Origin: Coccinella septempunctata
Taxonomy: Eukaryota > Arthropoda > Insecta > Coleoptera > Coccinellidae
Assembly: GCF_907165205.1 (NCBI RefSeq)
Contig: NC_058195.1
Location: 13,082,001 to 13,146,000 of the forward strand
Reading direction: 5' to 3'
Length of the DNA stretch: 64,000 nt
The first letter of the stretch is position 1; the number at the start of each line of letters is the position of its first letter. This document shows positions 49,889 through 62,102 of the stretch, piece by piece. The notes below the pieces were generated by a model that ran no database searches, had not been told where the DNA came from, and was given only the letters and a program-made list of their open reading frames with translations. A program made the position numbers and the translations under genes.

Positions 49889-50556
49889 ACAAGGTGAGTC
49901 TTTGACTCGTACAAATGTTTTAGATCAAAAGAAACACTTTTTACCTTTACCATTTTTTTTCGAATCGGCTCCCTTTAACAGATACAGGCTGTTGAAAAAC
50001 CATGAAAAAAAATTATTGTTAGTTCTCTCTCACAAGCGGTTGCATCGAATGAAAAAAATTTCGGAAAATAGTTTTTCATTCATTTGATGAATCTTTTACG
50101 AACACAAGATATCACCCACGTCTTCCAGTTTTTTAATTATGAGCATTACGCACCATAAAAATAGCAACATTTCAATGAACTCAACCCTTGAAGCTGAGTT
50201 GGACGCTATACAATGAATATTTGAACGTTTTCAAAATAAAAGTATTTTTTATATCTTCTTGTACAATGAGCCGTTTTCGAGTAATTGGATGTTCAAAAAT
50301 TAAAATGTGAAATTTGAAAAATTGGGTACTTTGGCTGAATACAACTCTGTTTGAAAGACCCACAGATATGTAGTGTCACAGATTTAGCTAGTTATTCTGA
50401 AGATAATTTTGGTTTTCCAGGGATGGCACAGCTCTAAAAAGGGCTATATCTTTTTATCAGGGCCGAATCGGAGAAAATTATATAGGAAAACAGTTTTTCT
50501 TTTGACCTCAAGAGTCTACTGTTAAAATATTTGTACGAGTCAAAGACTCACCCTGT
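49889..50556. mobile_element. Inverted-repeat family A, copy 5
   Basis: 668 bp, ACAAGGTGAGTCTTTGACTC to GAGTCAAAGACTCACCCTGT, complete. Confidence 0.8.
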
Positions 50557-51629
50557 AGAAAGCGGTGAAACACGACACCACACTGCTTTTTCCAATGAAA
50601 AAAACCAATTTTTAAATCTGCATGAAATACTGATTTCGAAATACTCCAATTGTCATAATTTCTGTGTTCCCTGATGATGGCCATTTTCGAAAAATAGCAG
50701 TGTTTTTCAGACCACCTGTACTGTTTTAGAGTTCGAGCGTTTTCCACAGAATAATATTATTTGAAAGATATGAATTTTTGCATTACGTTTCATTCATTAA
50801 ATTACGCATTCGTATCAAACGAAAATGAAGGGAATTCAAAAATTTTGCATAAAAAAAGGCTATTTTTCCTGAAATTCATCGTTTAAAACTACCACCAGAA
50901 ATTAATTTGAATAATATATCATTGAAATGAGATTTTTTTCATCAAACCTCTCACGCATTATGCGTCTAATTATTTGTTACCTTTATGAAAAAATATTTCA
51001 ATAATACAGAAACCAAACAAACGGGGGAAGGTCGAACCCATACAGCGCGATCTGGTGCCATAAATTTCCATTCGAACCTGAAATGAGGAAATATACAATA
51101 ACGAAAACGAACGCAACAATTCCTCTAACAAACAACGCAGTTTCTTAGGAGAAAAACGCAGAACAGATGGAACGGCCCTGTGAACCGAGATCTCATGAAT
51201 AGGAATGAACTTTCATTTGTTCAAGTTTAAAGCGACCGACCTTCTTTCAGCATCGCTCTCAGGTATTCGATTCAATAATAATAATAATCGTAAGTTAGCG
51301 TTGCGTCACTTACAGATTGTCGATAATTTCAATATGAACCGCGGAATCCGAGATTAACAGTTGTACAAGAGCAACGGAGTCATTTACCCGTAGAAAGATG
51401 ATTATTTGAATCGTTATTAATGTCATATGTACAGGGCATCCTAAATTGTCTACTCATAACGCCTTGCTCTTAACCGAGCGTTGAAGTCTCCGCACTCAAC
51501 GAAGTTTGTTGTTCATTTTCTCTTGAACCCTTTGGCCGATTTCAGCAATTCTTCTTCAAATTGTAGCTTGATTCTTCCGTAACATCACTGCTCAGATGCT
51601 TTCTTCAGTTACTTGGTTTCTTGTTATAT

Positions 51630-51679
51630 ACAGGGGTGAACAACTGAATGAGAAGTAAGCTTCTATTCAGCACACCCTA
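51630..51679. repeat. 50-bp hairpin with ACAGGGGTG end
   Basis: CTGAATGAGAAG and CTTCTATTCAG pair around TAAG, with ACAGGGGTG and CACACCCT outside. Confidence 0.45.
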
Positions 51680-51820
51680 TGGAGGGAATCTTTGACAGAC
51701 GAGAACGTTTATGGAAACTCAGAGGTTGTATCATCTTTTCTTAACATTTCCTGTTTTACTCATTGCGGTATCTCAATTTTGAAAGAAATTACAACAGTTT
51801 ATCTGAGCTACTTAATTAAA

Positions 51821-52625
51821 ACAGGGTCTTTGACTTGTACAAATATTATAACAGTAAATTCTTGAGATCAAAAGAAACACTTTTTTCCCTTACCATTTTT
51901 TCCGAATCGACTCGGTTTAAAATATACAGGCTGTTGAAAATTCATGAAAAAAAAATTATTTTTAGTTCTATCTCACAAACGGTTTTATCGAATTTTATGA
52001 ATTTCGGAAATTAGTTTTTCATTCATTTGATGAATCTTTTTTGAATACAAGATATCACCCTGGCCTTCCAGTTCTCTCATTATGACCATTACTTATCATA
52101 AAAATACCAAAAATTCAAAGAACTTAAATCTTGAGACTTAGTTGAACGCTATCTAATAAATATTTGAACGTTTTGTAGAATAAAAGTATTCTTCATATTT
52201 TCTCGTATAATGCGCTGTTTTCAAGTAATTTGAAGTTCAAAAATTAAAAATTATCTGTGAAATTTGTAAAATTGGGTATTTTGGCATAATACAACTCTGT
52301 ACTCTGTTCAAAAGATCCATAGATGTGTACTGTAACAGATTCAGCTAGTTATTCTGAAGAAAATGCACAGCTCATTAGAAAACTTAAAACGGCTATCGTC
52401 CAGTTGCAGGAAAGTCCATTAAAATTTAATACTTCATTGAAATCTTAATCCTCCATTTTCCCCTTCAAAAATGACAGTTTTAAATTTTGATAGGGCATCA
52501 AATCTTAATGGACTTTCCTGCAACTGGGCCTATATCTTTTTATCAGGGCCAAATTGAAAAAAATAGTATAAAAAAAGTGTTTATTTTGACCTCAAAAATC
52601 TACTGTTAAAATATTTGTGCAAGTG
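51821..52625. mobile_element. Inverted-repeat family A, copy 6, carrying a nested MITE
   Basis: Left end ACAGGGTCTTTGACTTGTAC, right end decays at ATTTGTGCAAGTGA. Family sequence CAGCTCATTA...TATATCTTTTTATCAGGGCC is interrupted at 52400-52527 by MITE family B. Confidence 0.75.
52400..52527. mobile_element. Small MITE family B, intact copy
   Basis: CCAGTTGCAGGAAAGTCCAT and ATGGACTTTCCTGCAACTGG are perfect 20-bp inverted ends of a 128-bp palindromic element nested in family A. Diverged relatives are at 21028-21278 and about 54721-54832. Confidence 0.75.
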
Positions 52626-52639
52626 AATTCTGATAAAAA

Positions 52640-53030
52640 AGAAAAAATGTGTTTTTATGGGGACAGCACTGTTTTCTGGATTTCGCAAATACAACACTTT
52701 TAATGGTCAAAAAATCATACGTTGGCTAGCAATGGCCAGCCAGGATTACCCTGTCACCAGGGTAATCTGCTAGACCCATTCTCATAAGGTGCTTCCTGAG
52801 GTTAAAATGCCCTGTATAAGGAATCCAGTTGGGAAGTGTAACATATTTTTGCTAAGATCCAGATACTTGATCCTATTTTTCTGGCAGTTCCCAAGGACTT
52901 TTTGCAGTGTCCAGTCTAGGAATATTCTCCCAGAGTCATTCTCTTTCGTTCTTTTCCTTCTCCTGAAACCCTTTCTTGTAGGTACATTTCTTAAACCGCA
53001 AAAAGGTTCTGGGCCAATAAAATAAGTGTA
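52640..53030 (-). pseudogene. LINE C-terminal fragment, minus strand
   Basis: The minus strand around 52815-52745 reads (with a frameshift) FNLRKHLMRMGLADYPGD, like the GHFxLRKHLxRMGLAD segment after RNase H in jockey/R1 LINEs. A GATTACCCTG/CAGGGTAATC palindrome lies at 52744-52767. Short and weak. Confidence 0.5.
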
Positions 53031-56000
53031 AAAGAATTAGTAATAGTTAGTCTTATAGATATAGATAGACAGTTCAATGATAAGGACAGACTGATAGAAA
53101 GAGGAACTTATTGATCGTAACCAAAATGGCGACTACTATGTCAATTTAAATGAACATTCGACTATACGTCAACTGTCAACCATTTTGTCAACTGTCATTG
53201 TCATTTTTAAACAGTTATTTTCAAGAAGTTTCTGTGTATATTATTATCGAGCATCCCTATTGAAGTAATGGTAAGAAAAAGAAGTGGAGGAATTTTTTCC
53301 ATCGTCTATATAAGCCATTTCTAAGAATCCCTCAGTGCGGTAAAATATAGCGATGCGTATATACCTACTGCTAAATATTCATGGCTGCACTTGCATTTTC
53401 TGCTGCAATCAGAAGTATCAAAGCCCATTATAAGGATGCGCGATGAATAATTCAAGGGAAACTTCCGTTCAGACATTTTATAACGTAATAGATCAGCCAT
53501 TAGAGACTATGAACTTGTTCTTGCACTTTTATTTTTCAATACGATCGTGCGTCTAACGTACCTAGATAATTACTGATACAAATCGACGCTATAAAGAAAT
53601 GGCGTAAAGACACATCCGAGACACAGAGGTAATTCAACTCGGGCACGGTCTTGCTTTTATCCTCCTTTTATATAATTCATGTGGGGAAAGAAAAAGAGAC
53701 AAAAACCTCTCGGTTGAGGCTCTAGCGGGAGAAGAGTGGCATCATAGAATCAGAGAACCGGTTAGGTGAACAGCCTAAATGCATATCTCTGGTGTGTAGT
53801 AGATCTTCGTTTTGTTCTTTTTTACTATCTGGCCATATCTGTCTTTTCGTTGTTTTTATTTCTGTTCGATTCGCCCGTTTTGGTATCAACGACCAGGAGA
53901 GTAACGTTCATTTTCGTTTTGGCATAACCAGAGGCGCAGTTTGAAAGGATTCGAATCATTCGAGATCATCTGACAATGAATTTGGGATAGCTTTCATGAG
54001 TACTTGGGTACTATACACAATAATTGACAAGACAAATCTAGCTGTTTTATAAAAGATTGATTTGATTGGCTTCATTATATCTTTCTTGACTGACAAATGC
54101 ATCCCATGTACAGGGATGGGCACTATTTGAAATATTGTAGTTTGAATGTGTAAATGAAATACAAAAACATATTTGGTATTTGCAATTTACTCCATTTACT
54201 GCCATTTATAGGTACCATGTACTATACGTCAAATTATAAAGTGGCATTGACATTTTTGAACGGTTACGCTCAGGAAGTTTTTGTATATTTGTTAACTATT
54301 AATTGAGTTTATATGAGCAGACACTGCTTAGATACAGCTCTTTGACATCTAAAAAGCAATATTTAATTTTTTTTTTGTAAACCACAAAACGGACAGGAAT
54401 AAAGGGAAGAAAGACCTCACCCAATCCATGAAAAATTAATTTTTGATAGCTTGATTCATATGGAATAAATAAGGTCTCCTGTAATGTCTTCCTTAAAGTA
54501 AAGAAAGAAATTCATCAACAGATAGATAGAGTGAGTAGTATAGGTTGGAATTATCTTCGAACTTAAATTTATCTAGTAGGCTAACATTATAAAGAAACAC
54601 TACCAAAAATTTTTTGATTGCCCTCTCGCTCCCATAGAATGTCAATTTCATTTCTGTGTTTTCTGGTTTCTAAAAATGAAATTCAAAATTGCTTTTCAGT
54701 AAGTATCTATGCGTTTTTAGGCCAATTTGCAGTAACGTCCATTGAAATTTCTAAATGTCATTTTCGAGAAGAATAATGCTGGATAAAAATTTTAATGGAG
54801 CATTAAATTATAATTGACGTTCCTTCAAGTGGGTATTAGTCTTTTTGATTATTGATAGTTATAACACAGAACCATTGGAATTTTCTGTCAAAAAAGTCTG
54901 AAACACCACCGATAACAGTCTTTGGATGTTTTGTTTTAAGCGTGAAATTAATTTCGAAGATTTGAAAAAGAAAAAATAGTCAATTAATGTACACACTTAT
55001 TTATCACTCAGCCTAAGCTCACAATCAATGAGTCAAATTAGCATTTCAGATATAGATAATTCATTCAAAACCCAAAACGGTTGTATGTAGAAACAGCCAT
55101 TAAAAATCCCGATTTACATCCCAAGTCACGAATAATATTGAATGCATCCCAGTGCATCTCGCGGCTATAACGGCGATGTCCTCTGGTTAAAATAAATTGG
55201 ATAATGACCAGTTACACTCATTCATAACTTGTATCCATCAATAGGCCTTGCAGGATGAAGATGGCACAACAAAACGGTAAAAAAAAAATTAACAAACAAC
55301 TGAATACCGCTAGCGGCGAAGGATACTTATTTACTATCGCGATAAAGATCGCTCATTTTAAATGTTTCCTGTCATTATCTAATCTTAGCCTTCTAGAAAT
55401 CTCATGAATAGGCAGCGTACCCGAAAATATTCGACAATTATTTCAATAGTTGTTGATACGTTCAATCTGACCCTTAAGGGAACCCGTTTATTGACCTCAG
55501 GATTTATTCTGGACCAATTGAGAAGATTATATGCATTACGGGCAGTCTCTTTTTCACTGAGTACTATGAAACCAAATTATCACTGATATTTAATCGAATT
55601 AAAAAAATAAAGAAATGACTAAATACAAAGATACGATATATAGATATTTTCATGCATTTTTTTAAGTTGAAAGTTGAAGGGTCCATACTCGATTCCATAC
55701 TCCTCTAGATTTTACAGAATGAAATGTATACTGCTCCACAAAAGTTGACGAATTTTAGGAATTTGGTTGATGTTTCAAAAGTTTCCTCTTTTTTATTAAA
55801 AAATTACCCCTCTTAAGAATTTTTTCAGCTTATATTTTTATGGTGTTTTTTTATGTTTGTGCAATACATTTTCTTTTGAAATTACCCTAAGACAATTGTC
55901 TGGAAACGCCCCTGCTTGAAAGTTGATTTTGAAAAACATTTATGTATATGAAATAATCCTACTGAATTTGATCAAGAAATCAAATCCAAAAGTCTTTCGC

Positions 56001-56229
56001 ATTAATTTATGTACACCCTGTATAATATAGACTATAATCCCGCCAAATATGCCATTGCTGTTGTCATTCTTGACAACTACAAAAATTTTTGACGTACCAT
56101 CATCTGAATAATTTTTGAAGAAAATACAAATCACCATAAAATTCCTCTCAAGAAAGAAGTGAGTCTTTCCAATAATGGGGCGGATTTTAATCAACATGAT
56201 GTACCACGAAAACATTATAATTCACCCAA
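53031..56229. other. Region upstream of the secreted-protein gene
   Basis: Contains a weak repeat pair (53155-53260 and 54219-54300, sharing ACTATACGTCAA and GAAGTTT-TGTATAT), a MITE family B relic and a lone TACACCCTGTATA end near 56010. The leader exon and promoter of the secreted-protein gene must be here or further left but were not located. Confidence 0.4.
54721..54832. mobile_element. Diverged MITE family B copy
   Basis: CAATTTGCAGTAACGTCCAT at the left and a degenerate inverse TTGACGTTCCTTCAAGTGGG at the right, with family B interior order. Confidence 0.5.
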
Positions 56230-56243
56230 TTTTTTTCTTTCAG
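56230..56243 (+). promoter_or_regulatory. 3' splice site just before the secreted-protein ATG
   Basis: A T-rich tract ending TTTCAG, one base before ATG. It indicates that the whole coding sequence is in one exon with a leader exon upstream. Confidence 0.65.
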
Positions 56244-56244
56244 A

Positions 56245-57570
56245 ATGAAGATCGCAGCCGGGATTTTCCTATTGATAGCTGGTGCATTGGCATACCCAGT
56301 CGCAGAAACCGACGTAAAAAACCAGGAGGTCCCTCTCGTCATCACCGATTACTCCTCGGTGGCCAAAGCTGAAGATCAAGTGGTCCACGACGCCCCCCAT
56401 GGAGTACCCGGTCACGTGCACGACTCAGAGGAATCCTCGTCGTCAGAAAGCGCAGAAAAATCCGCCGAAATCGAAAAACCCAAGGACGAAAACAAACAGG
56501 ACAAATCCAGCGAAAGCAGCGAAGAAGGTGTGATGCAAGATGGCATCCCTGCTTCCACATTGAAGCCCGCCGTCGAAAAGAAAGAAGTTAAGGAAGAAGC
56601 GAAAGAACAGCCCAAACCCCAAGAACCTTCCCCAATTGCCGAAGCCAAATCCGCAGCACCAACAAAAGACGAAGCCCCTAAAGTAGAAAAACCAGAAGAA
56701 GAGAAAAAAGAAACACCAATCGCTTTGAAATCTCTACCAATAGAAGAGAAAACAAAACCAACAGAAAAGCCCCAGGAAAAAGTTGAAACTGTAGTCGCTT
56801 CAGAACCACTGCCTACACTCAAATCTAGCGCACCTGTAGAAATCCCCGCTGACAAAAAAGAAGAAGCACCAGCTGAAATTGAGAAACCACTAGCCCTTCC
56901 AGCCTTGAAAAAAGATACCCCAGCTGAACCAGCCAAAGCCGAAGAAGCTGCACCAAGTGAGCAAAAAGTCGAAGCTGCCCCTGTAGCTGAAGAGGCTGTG
57001 CCCCAACTGAAATCAGCTGAGAAATTGGAAGATAAACTCGTAGTTCCTACCACTGAGAAAATCGCTGAAAAGGAGAAAGCTCTCCCTGAAAAGAAGGAGG
57101 AACTTGTTGAAAAACCAGAAGACAACAAAGTCGAAGAAATCAAACAGGAGGAGAAAAAACCCGAAGCAATCAAAGCTGAAGAGGCAAAACCTATCGAATT
57201 GCCCAAAGCTAAATCAGTCCAAGAAGTACAGACCGAGGAAAAGAAACCAGAAGAAATCCCATCAGTCAAACCTAAGGAAATAGTTCCCTCAGTAAAATCC
57301 ATCAGCGAAGGAGAAGACAAGAAAATTGAAAAGGAAACTTTACCCGAAGCACCAGTTGCTTTAGAATCTAAACCTGCTGAACCTAAAGTAGAAGAACCTA
57401 AAGTAGAAGAAAAACCTAAACTAGAAGAAAAACCCATAGTGGAAGAAAAACCAAAAGCTGAAGAACCAAAGGCAACAGCCAAATCGATCGAAGAAAGTAA
57501 AACTGAAGAGAAGAAAACCGAAGTAGTAACAACAGAAAAATTACCCATCACCAGTGCATCAAGTTCTTGA
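56245..57570 (+). CDS. Secreted Glu/Lys/Pro-rich disordered protein
   Basis: 441 aa. It opens with a clear signal peptide (MKIAAGIFLLIAGALAYP, likely cleaved near residue 16), so the product is secreted or vesicular. The rest is low-complexity and charged: a Ser/Glu cluster near residues 62-95, then hundreds of residues of E/K/P/A with repeated PKVEEPKVEEKPKLEEKP-like units near 380-410 and a recurring LKS/VKS/AKS motif (IALKS, PTLKS, PQLKS, SVKS, TAKS). No cysteine or folded domain is seen. I do not recognise a family; cuticular, silk-, egg- or matrix-associated disordered proteins look like this, but that is only compositional. The acceptor TTTTTTTCTTTCAG ends one base before the ATG, so a 5' UTR exon lies upstream and was not located. 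It is transcribed antisense to the host kinase. Confidence 0.85.
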   Translation: MKIAAGIFLLIAGALAYPVAETDVKNQEVPLVITDYSSVAKAEDQVVHDAPHGVPGHVHDSEESSSSESAEKSAEIEKPKDENKQDKSSESSEEGVMQDGIPASTLKPAVEKKEVKEEAKEQPKPQEPSPIAEAKSAAPTKDEAPKVEKPEEEKKETPIALKSLPIEEKTKPTEKPQEKVETVVASEPLPTLKSSAPVEIPADKKEEAPAEIEKPLALPALKKDTPAEPAKAEEAAPSEQKVEAAPVAEEAVPQLKSAEKLEDKLVVPTTEKIAEKEKALPEKKEELVEKPEDNKVEEIKQEEKKPEAIKAEEAKPIELPKAKSVQEVQTEEKKPEEIPSVKPKEIVPSVKSISEGEDKKIEKETLPEAPVALESKPAEPKVEEPKVEEKPKLEEKPIVEEKPKAEEPKATAKSIEESKTEEKKTEVVTTEKLPITSASSS

Positions 57571-57917
57571 AATTTCTAGGAATTCTCCAACTATACAAGT
57601 TCCACAGACTGAAGGAGGTTTGCTTGCCCTTTTGTTCCAAAGCACTTAAAATACGTGAACATCTGGTTAACCAGACCTCGATCCATCGATTTTTATTTAT
57701 ATTGTGCTCGAATTCCTTATGGTGGAGTGCGTGTTGCTGTCGACAGGGTGGTCAACAATTATTGTTTTTCGTTGTGAAATAGTGTCATCATCGCTCAATG
57801 AAGGACTTTATACATCATTTCATACATAACCGACTTTGCCAACTAGGTTGATAAGTACGTCACAATTTTAGATTATACAAGTAATTTAAAGAATTAATTT
57901 ATGTATTTGAACCATTG

Positions 57918-57923
57918 AATAAA
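57918..57923 (+). terminator. Polyadenylation signal, secreted-protein gene
   Basis: AATAAA about 350 bp after the stop codon, followed by a T-rich stretch; the most plausible 3' end of the secreted-protein transcript. Confidence 0.6.
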
Positions 57924-59748
57924 GTTTGATACATATTTTCTGTTTTTGTTCCATTTCTTCAAGTCTTTATGCATACATGCATAGCCATGAAGGGTAAGAA
58001 TATAGATAGTACCTCAAACTGATGGGCTCTAGAACTAAACAAAATTCCAAACGAAAAATTATCTTAATTATGTGAAGAACCTGAATTGATGTGGCCAAGT
58101 ATATACTTGATGAAAATTCATAATTAAAGTAACACTGAATCACATGAGTTATTTAACCATGCACTAGGTATCACAGTAGCATCTTATTCACGTATATACA
58201 GAAAAACTCATAAAAAAATGAGGTTGCTGACCCACTGATGACAATATTTTTATCTTGTGGAGCTCAAGCAATTAAGTAATATTACGAAAAAATTGATTCT
58301 CATCTGGCCAGTGGCGTAGAGCAAAATTCGCCCCCTCCCCGCAGGATTTTAGTCGGGTCACCTTCCATAGATCTATGTTATATATGATAAGTTTTCAGAG
58401 AAGAATAATAAAGAAAAAATTATGAAAACAATAAATATACAATAACAAAACAAAAATATTTAAACAAGGATAATATAGATTCTCATAAAAAAATAAATGT
58501 TCTGAATAAAAACAGAAATTTATCTGTGAAATAAATATGAATATGCAACGTAAAAAATTATTCAATAAAAATTCATTAGACCTCTAAAACTATGTAAAGG
58601 TTAAATTGCTGTGAAAGGTATTTTGTGCCAAATTTCTCTACCTGAAGAAAGATTAGCCTGTTGGGCCATGCCATAATGAACAGCATTTTTCCTTTCGAAA
58701 AACAAATTATTTCAACACCTATCAGTTATTACTAATTTTAAAATATCACAAAAGTTATAAAAGAGAAAATTACTCAGAAGCCTGAGACATTCTGAGAGTA
58801 TAAGGACGATCAATATAATTAATACAAATTTTTAAGCTTCAATAAAAAACACCAACATGTTGAACCATTTTACACTTGACTTAGTTGAAAAAGAGAGAAT
58901 TAAGATAAAGATAAAGTTTGAAGAACAATCCTAATCTCCTTTAGGTAAGAAAACGTACATCCGGATTTCATATATAAGTTTTATTTTTTTCCTTTGTGTA
59001 ATGATTTTTCTTCATCAAATTTACTGATTTTTATGTACCTTACTGTTCTATTGAAACCGCTATAATGACCCAGTCGTCGAAGCGGACCTTTATATAAATA
59101 AATAATAAAGGACCCTGCATCTTGGTAGGACTGTTTAATGTAGGTACTCAAACCTTTAATGCGTTGGCATTTTATCAAGTGATTTCCTTTCAATTTCGGT
59201 ATTATATCACTCCTAACCCATCAATTTCTTTTCTCCATACCTTAATCCCATACTTCATACTTTTAATGTGAACACCTTTATTTCTTTCATGATTTTCATT
59301 CAAGAGATCCAAAGAAAGAACTACTGAAGTGTATGCCCGATGCATACGCCAATTTGTAACGTTGATCATGTGTTTCCAGAACTAAACATCTCTATAATCT
59401 TTTTCGAGCTAACACTGAATAACCTCACATTAATCAGAGATTTCCTAACCGACCTAGAACATTTAGATATGCCATCAATATAGAATATGATGAACAACAT
59501 GAAACATTTTGATACCGTCAACTTGTCAGAAATACGTTTAAGTTCATTTTTGATACTTTTTCATTGATTCATCTACTATTATATGAGAACACCTTTACAG
59601 ATCTAGGACGAGTGGTCAAATAGTCAAATGCCTTGACATAATTTTGAGCATCTCCTTCAGATGAATTTCCCTATTTATGTCTCAGATCTTTTGATCTTTA
59701 TAACAATCGTTGACAAGCACGATGAAGCAGAAGACGTTTATAAAATTG
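57924..59748. other. Intronic sequence, nothing recognised
   Basis: Very AT-rich with no supported gene. The 70-codon minus frame at 58981-59193 is discussed among rejected items. Likewise 60870-62100, downstream of ATG101, holds nothing recognisable. Confidence 0.4.
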
Positions 59749-59881
59749 TTATGGCCATATGCACCGTTTCATTAAACGAGATTAATTCTCAAAACGTCTT
59801 TTTTTTCTATGGAGATTCTACGCCTAAACGTCGTTTTTAGTGCTTAAACCTCGTTCAATCAAACGGTGCATACGGCCATAA
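59749..59881. mobile_element. 133-bp MITE near the kinase exon
   Basis: TTATGGCCATATGCACCGTT and its inverse AACGGTGCATACGGCCATAA bound 133 bp, with further pairing of AAACGAG and CTCGTT inside. It lies about 200 bp past the donor of the exon at 60078-60166. Confidence 0.65.
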
Positions 59882-60077
59882 GAAGTTTATGTAATGAAAA
59901 GAGCATACTGAAAATCTGCATCTTTGGAAAAAATGAAAAACCTTCACCTGTGATGAGATGTTTAGTATTTCTTCGATCTCGAAATTGGTAGCACTGATAT
60001 ATTCTAAAAGTCAACACTAAAAGATAACTGTTGGCGCGTTCACTCAAACCCATAACCAATTCCTTTGCTCGGCTTAC

Positions 60078-60166
60078 CTTAGATGTCAACATGATACAAG
60101 TGAGAACGCCCAAGCTCCACCAGTCTACCGCATGTCCATATGGTTTGTACTCCAATATTTCGGGTG
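60078..60166 (-). CDS. S6KL-like protein kinase, APE/DWWSLG exon (internal exon)
   Basis: This 89-bp exon completes a split Ala codon and reads PEILEYKPYGHAVDWWSLG, then VLTCIMLTSK. It holds kinase subdomain VIII (the APE motif, formed with the exon at 63511-63669) and subdomain IX (DWWSLG), which bind substrate and brace the activation loop. The acceptor is TTGTTGCAG (60175-60167 on the minus strand) and the donor is AAG/GTAAGC (60078/60077), both near consensus. Its 3' phase 0 matches the exon at 558-767, so the next intron is about 59.3 kb. I saw no intermediate exon: kinase spacing between CIMLTSK and FPSSPDP leaves no obvious gap. Confidence 0.85.
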
Positions 60167-60672
60167 CTGCAACAAAATAACTTACCTGTAATGACCGTCC
60201 AAAAACTTTTTCATCGAAAGAACTTTAAAACTAACTGAATTCTACACAGCTATACTCAAAGTGAAGTCAATATTATATTCTATGCCAGTATTCACAATCC
60301 ACTGCGAGAATTGTCCTAAACTGTATAAAAAATTCTAAGACAGAACCAGAAACCTCCAACACTTAAATCTTTTTTCGTCTTGAGTATATTTTAGAACATA
60401 TTATTGAACCAGAATAGCAGAGTTGCTAGTCCCAGAAAAAGAAAACAAAATAGATAGATAAATTTATTTTTTTCTCATTAATTTGACATCACATTTAATA
60501 ATAAACTGGAAACTATTCACAAGTATTTACAATATTTAACATTATCCGTTTTGAATATGTACATATTTTCACGATGTATTATTTAACGTGCGTTATTCAT
60601 AGAATTTTGTTTTATGCTTTGTGGTGCTCAAAATATATCACAATGAAAATTTCAGAATGACTACTCATAATT

Positions 60673-60869
60673 ACAGGGTGGGCAAACGATTTTTAGTACT
60701 GCAGCTTTCCGAAAAAAATGAGCTTGTTCACATTCAAAAATTACCCGAAATAGCTGGCAAGCTGAACGTTTGCAGCTTCAATATTTCCCAAAAAAAAAGT
60801 GATCAAAAATTGTGTGGCAGCTATTTATCAGCTTTCTGCCACAGTACATCAAAATTCACCCACCTTGTT
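60673..60869. mobile_element. 197-bp element with ACAGGGTGGG-type ends
   Basis: ACAGGGTGGGCAAACG at the left and TTCACCCACCTTGT at the right, in the kinase intron that also holds ATG101. The open frame through it is fortuitous. Confidence 0.5.
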
Positions 60870-62102
60870 CACCATTCGAAATAAATATAAGAAACTAGTA
60901 AGTATATAATATGTGAAATCTCTTTCACCATATATTGTACAAAGATTTATTTGTCATTTCACTATATTCTGTGAGAAAATCAAGGGGTTTAGTTCAACTC
61001 ATGCTTACATAACAATGAATACAAAATAAGGTCATCACAACCAATCACCATACTTAAAAAACATGAATAGTTCAAATCTATACGCCTATAATTAAATACT
61101 ACTATCCAGAAAATCTATTGGACCAACATTCACAAAAACAAACACAAACATTATACCATAAATAAAATTTATTTTCACATTGTACAAAGTCTGTTATGAT
61201 CATACACACCCCAAACAATTCTCATTAATATCACCTTACTTTACTGATAACAGTACTTTGTACTATATTCAATTTGAATTTGTATATATATTTTATATAT
61301 TGGAACATAATAGGATTGTCTTACTTCAAATAAATATTATGTGGATAAAGCAGTAAAGGAACGCAAAATGTGATTCTGAACTAAAATATTTTAAAAAAAT
61401 TAAGATTTCCAGGTGATGCTAAAAGGCAAACTGAAGGTTTTGAATTTTCCATTTAATCTATGCGCGGATAAGCAAGCTTATGACTAGTTTGAAAATCTTT
61501 TATGAGAAATTAACAGTTTGAATCAAAGATTCAAATATGCTTTGAATTGTAACATACGGGCAAACAATAACTTGAAGATCTAGGAGAAATTTATTACAAT
61601 AACATCTATCGAAACTAAAAAACAAAATTTGTATATACATTTCCTGTGTAATAACAAAGTTAATTCAATTCTTTGCACTTTTTTACCATTTTTGTAGGTA
61701 TGCTGAGTGTAGTATTAAATCAAGTGTAAAAATTTTTGAAAACAAACTGATTGTTGGAAAAAATTTGTAGAACGCGAAATTCCTATATTTCCAAAATCTG
61801 ATTTCAATGAATATCTTACGAATTGATTAGGAACTCCTATGTGGAAATTTGGATGAGGACATAAGCTCTTTCTGTGTCAAATGAAAATTGACTTCGTGAG
61901 ATTGAAAAAGTGATATAGAAGAGGAAACGACCAACTGTTAAAATACGGAATATACGGTGTACGTATAATTTTCAAAATCAACTCGTATATTGCCAAATTC
62001 GAAATCTTCCATATCATGTTTTTGTTTTGATAGTTTTCACGCAAATCCGTAATTTTTATCAATTATTTCATGCAAACTCAAATTGACAAAGGGATTTAAT
62101 TG

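Larger units (their letters stand above)
768..60077 (-). other. Giant (about 59.3 kb) intron of the kinase gene
   Basis: The two flanking exons join in phase 0 with good splice sites, so this whole interval is inferred to be one intron. It contains two complete plus-strand genes (FUN14-domain protein; secreted acidic/lysine-rich protein) and dozens of transposon relics. A missed micro-exon cannot be ruled out, but the protein junction TSK-FPSS needs none. Confidence 0.75.

Noticed and set aside
56412..57551. 379-codon open frame antisense to the secreted-protein gene
   Set aside because: It is the mirror of a GAA/AAA/CCA-rich coding sequence, which has few stops on the other strand; its Ser/Phe/Gly repeats have no independent support.
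58981..59193. Minus-strand frame with GPLRRLGHYSGFNRTV, considered as the kinase C-lobe exon
   Set aside because: It resembles the end of AGC kinases, but phases do not fit the exon at 60078-60166, and the exon at 558-767 supplies the true C-lobe in frame.
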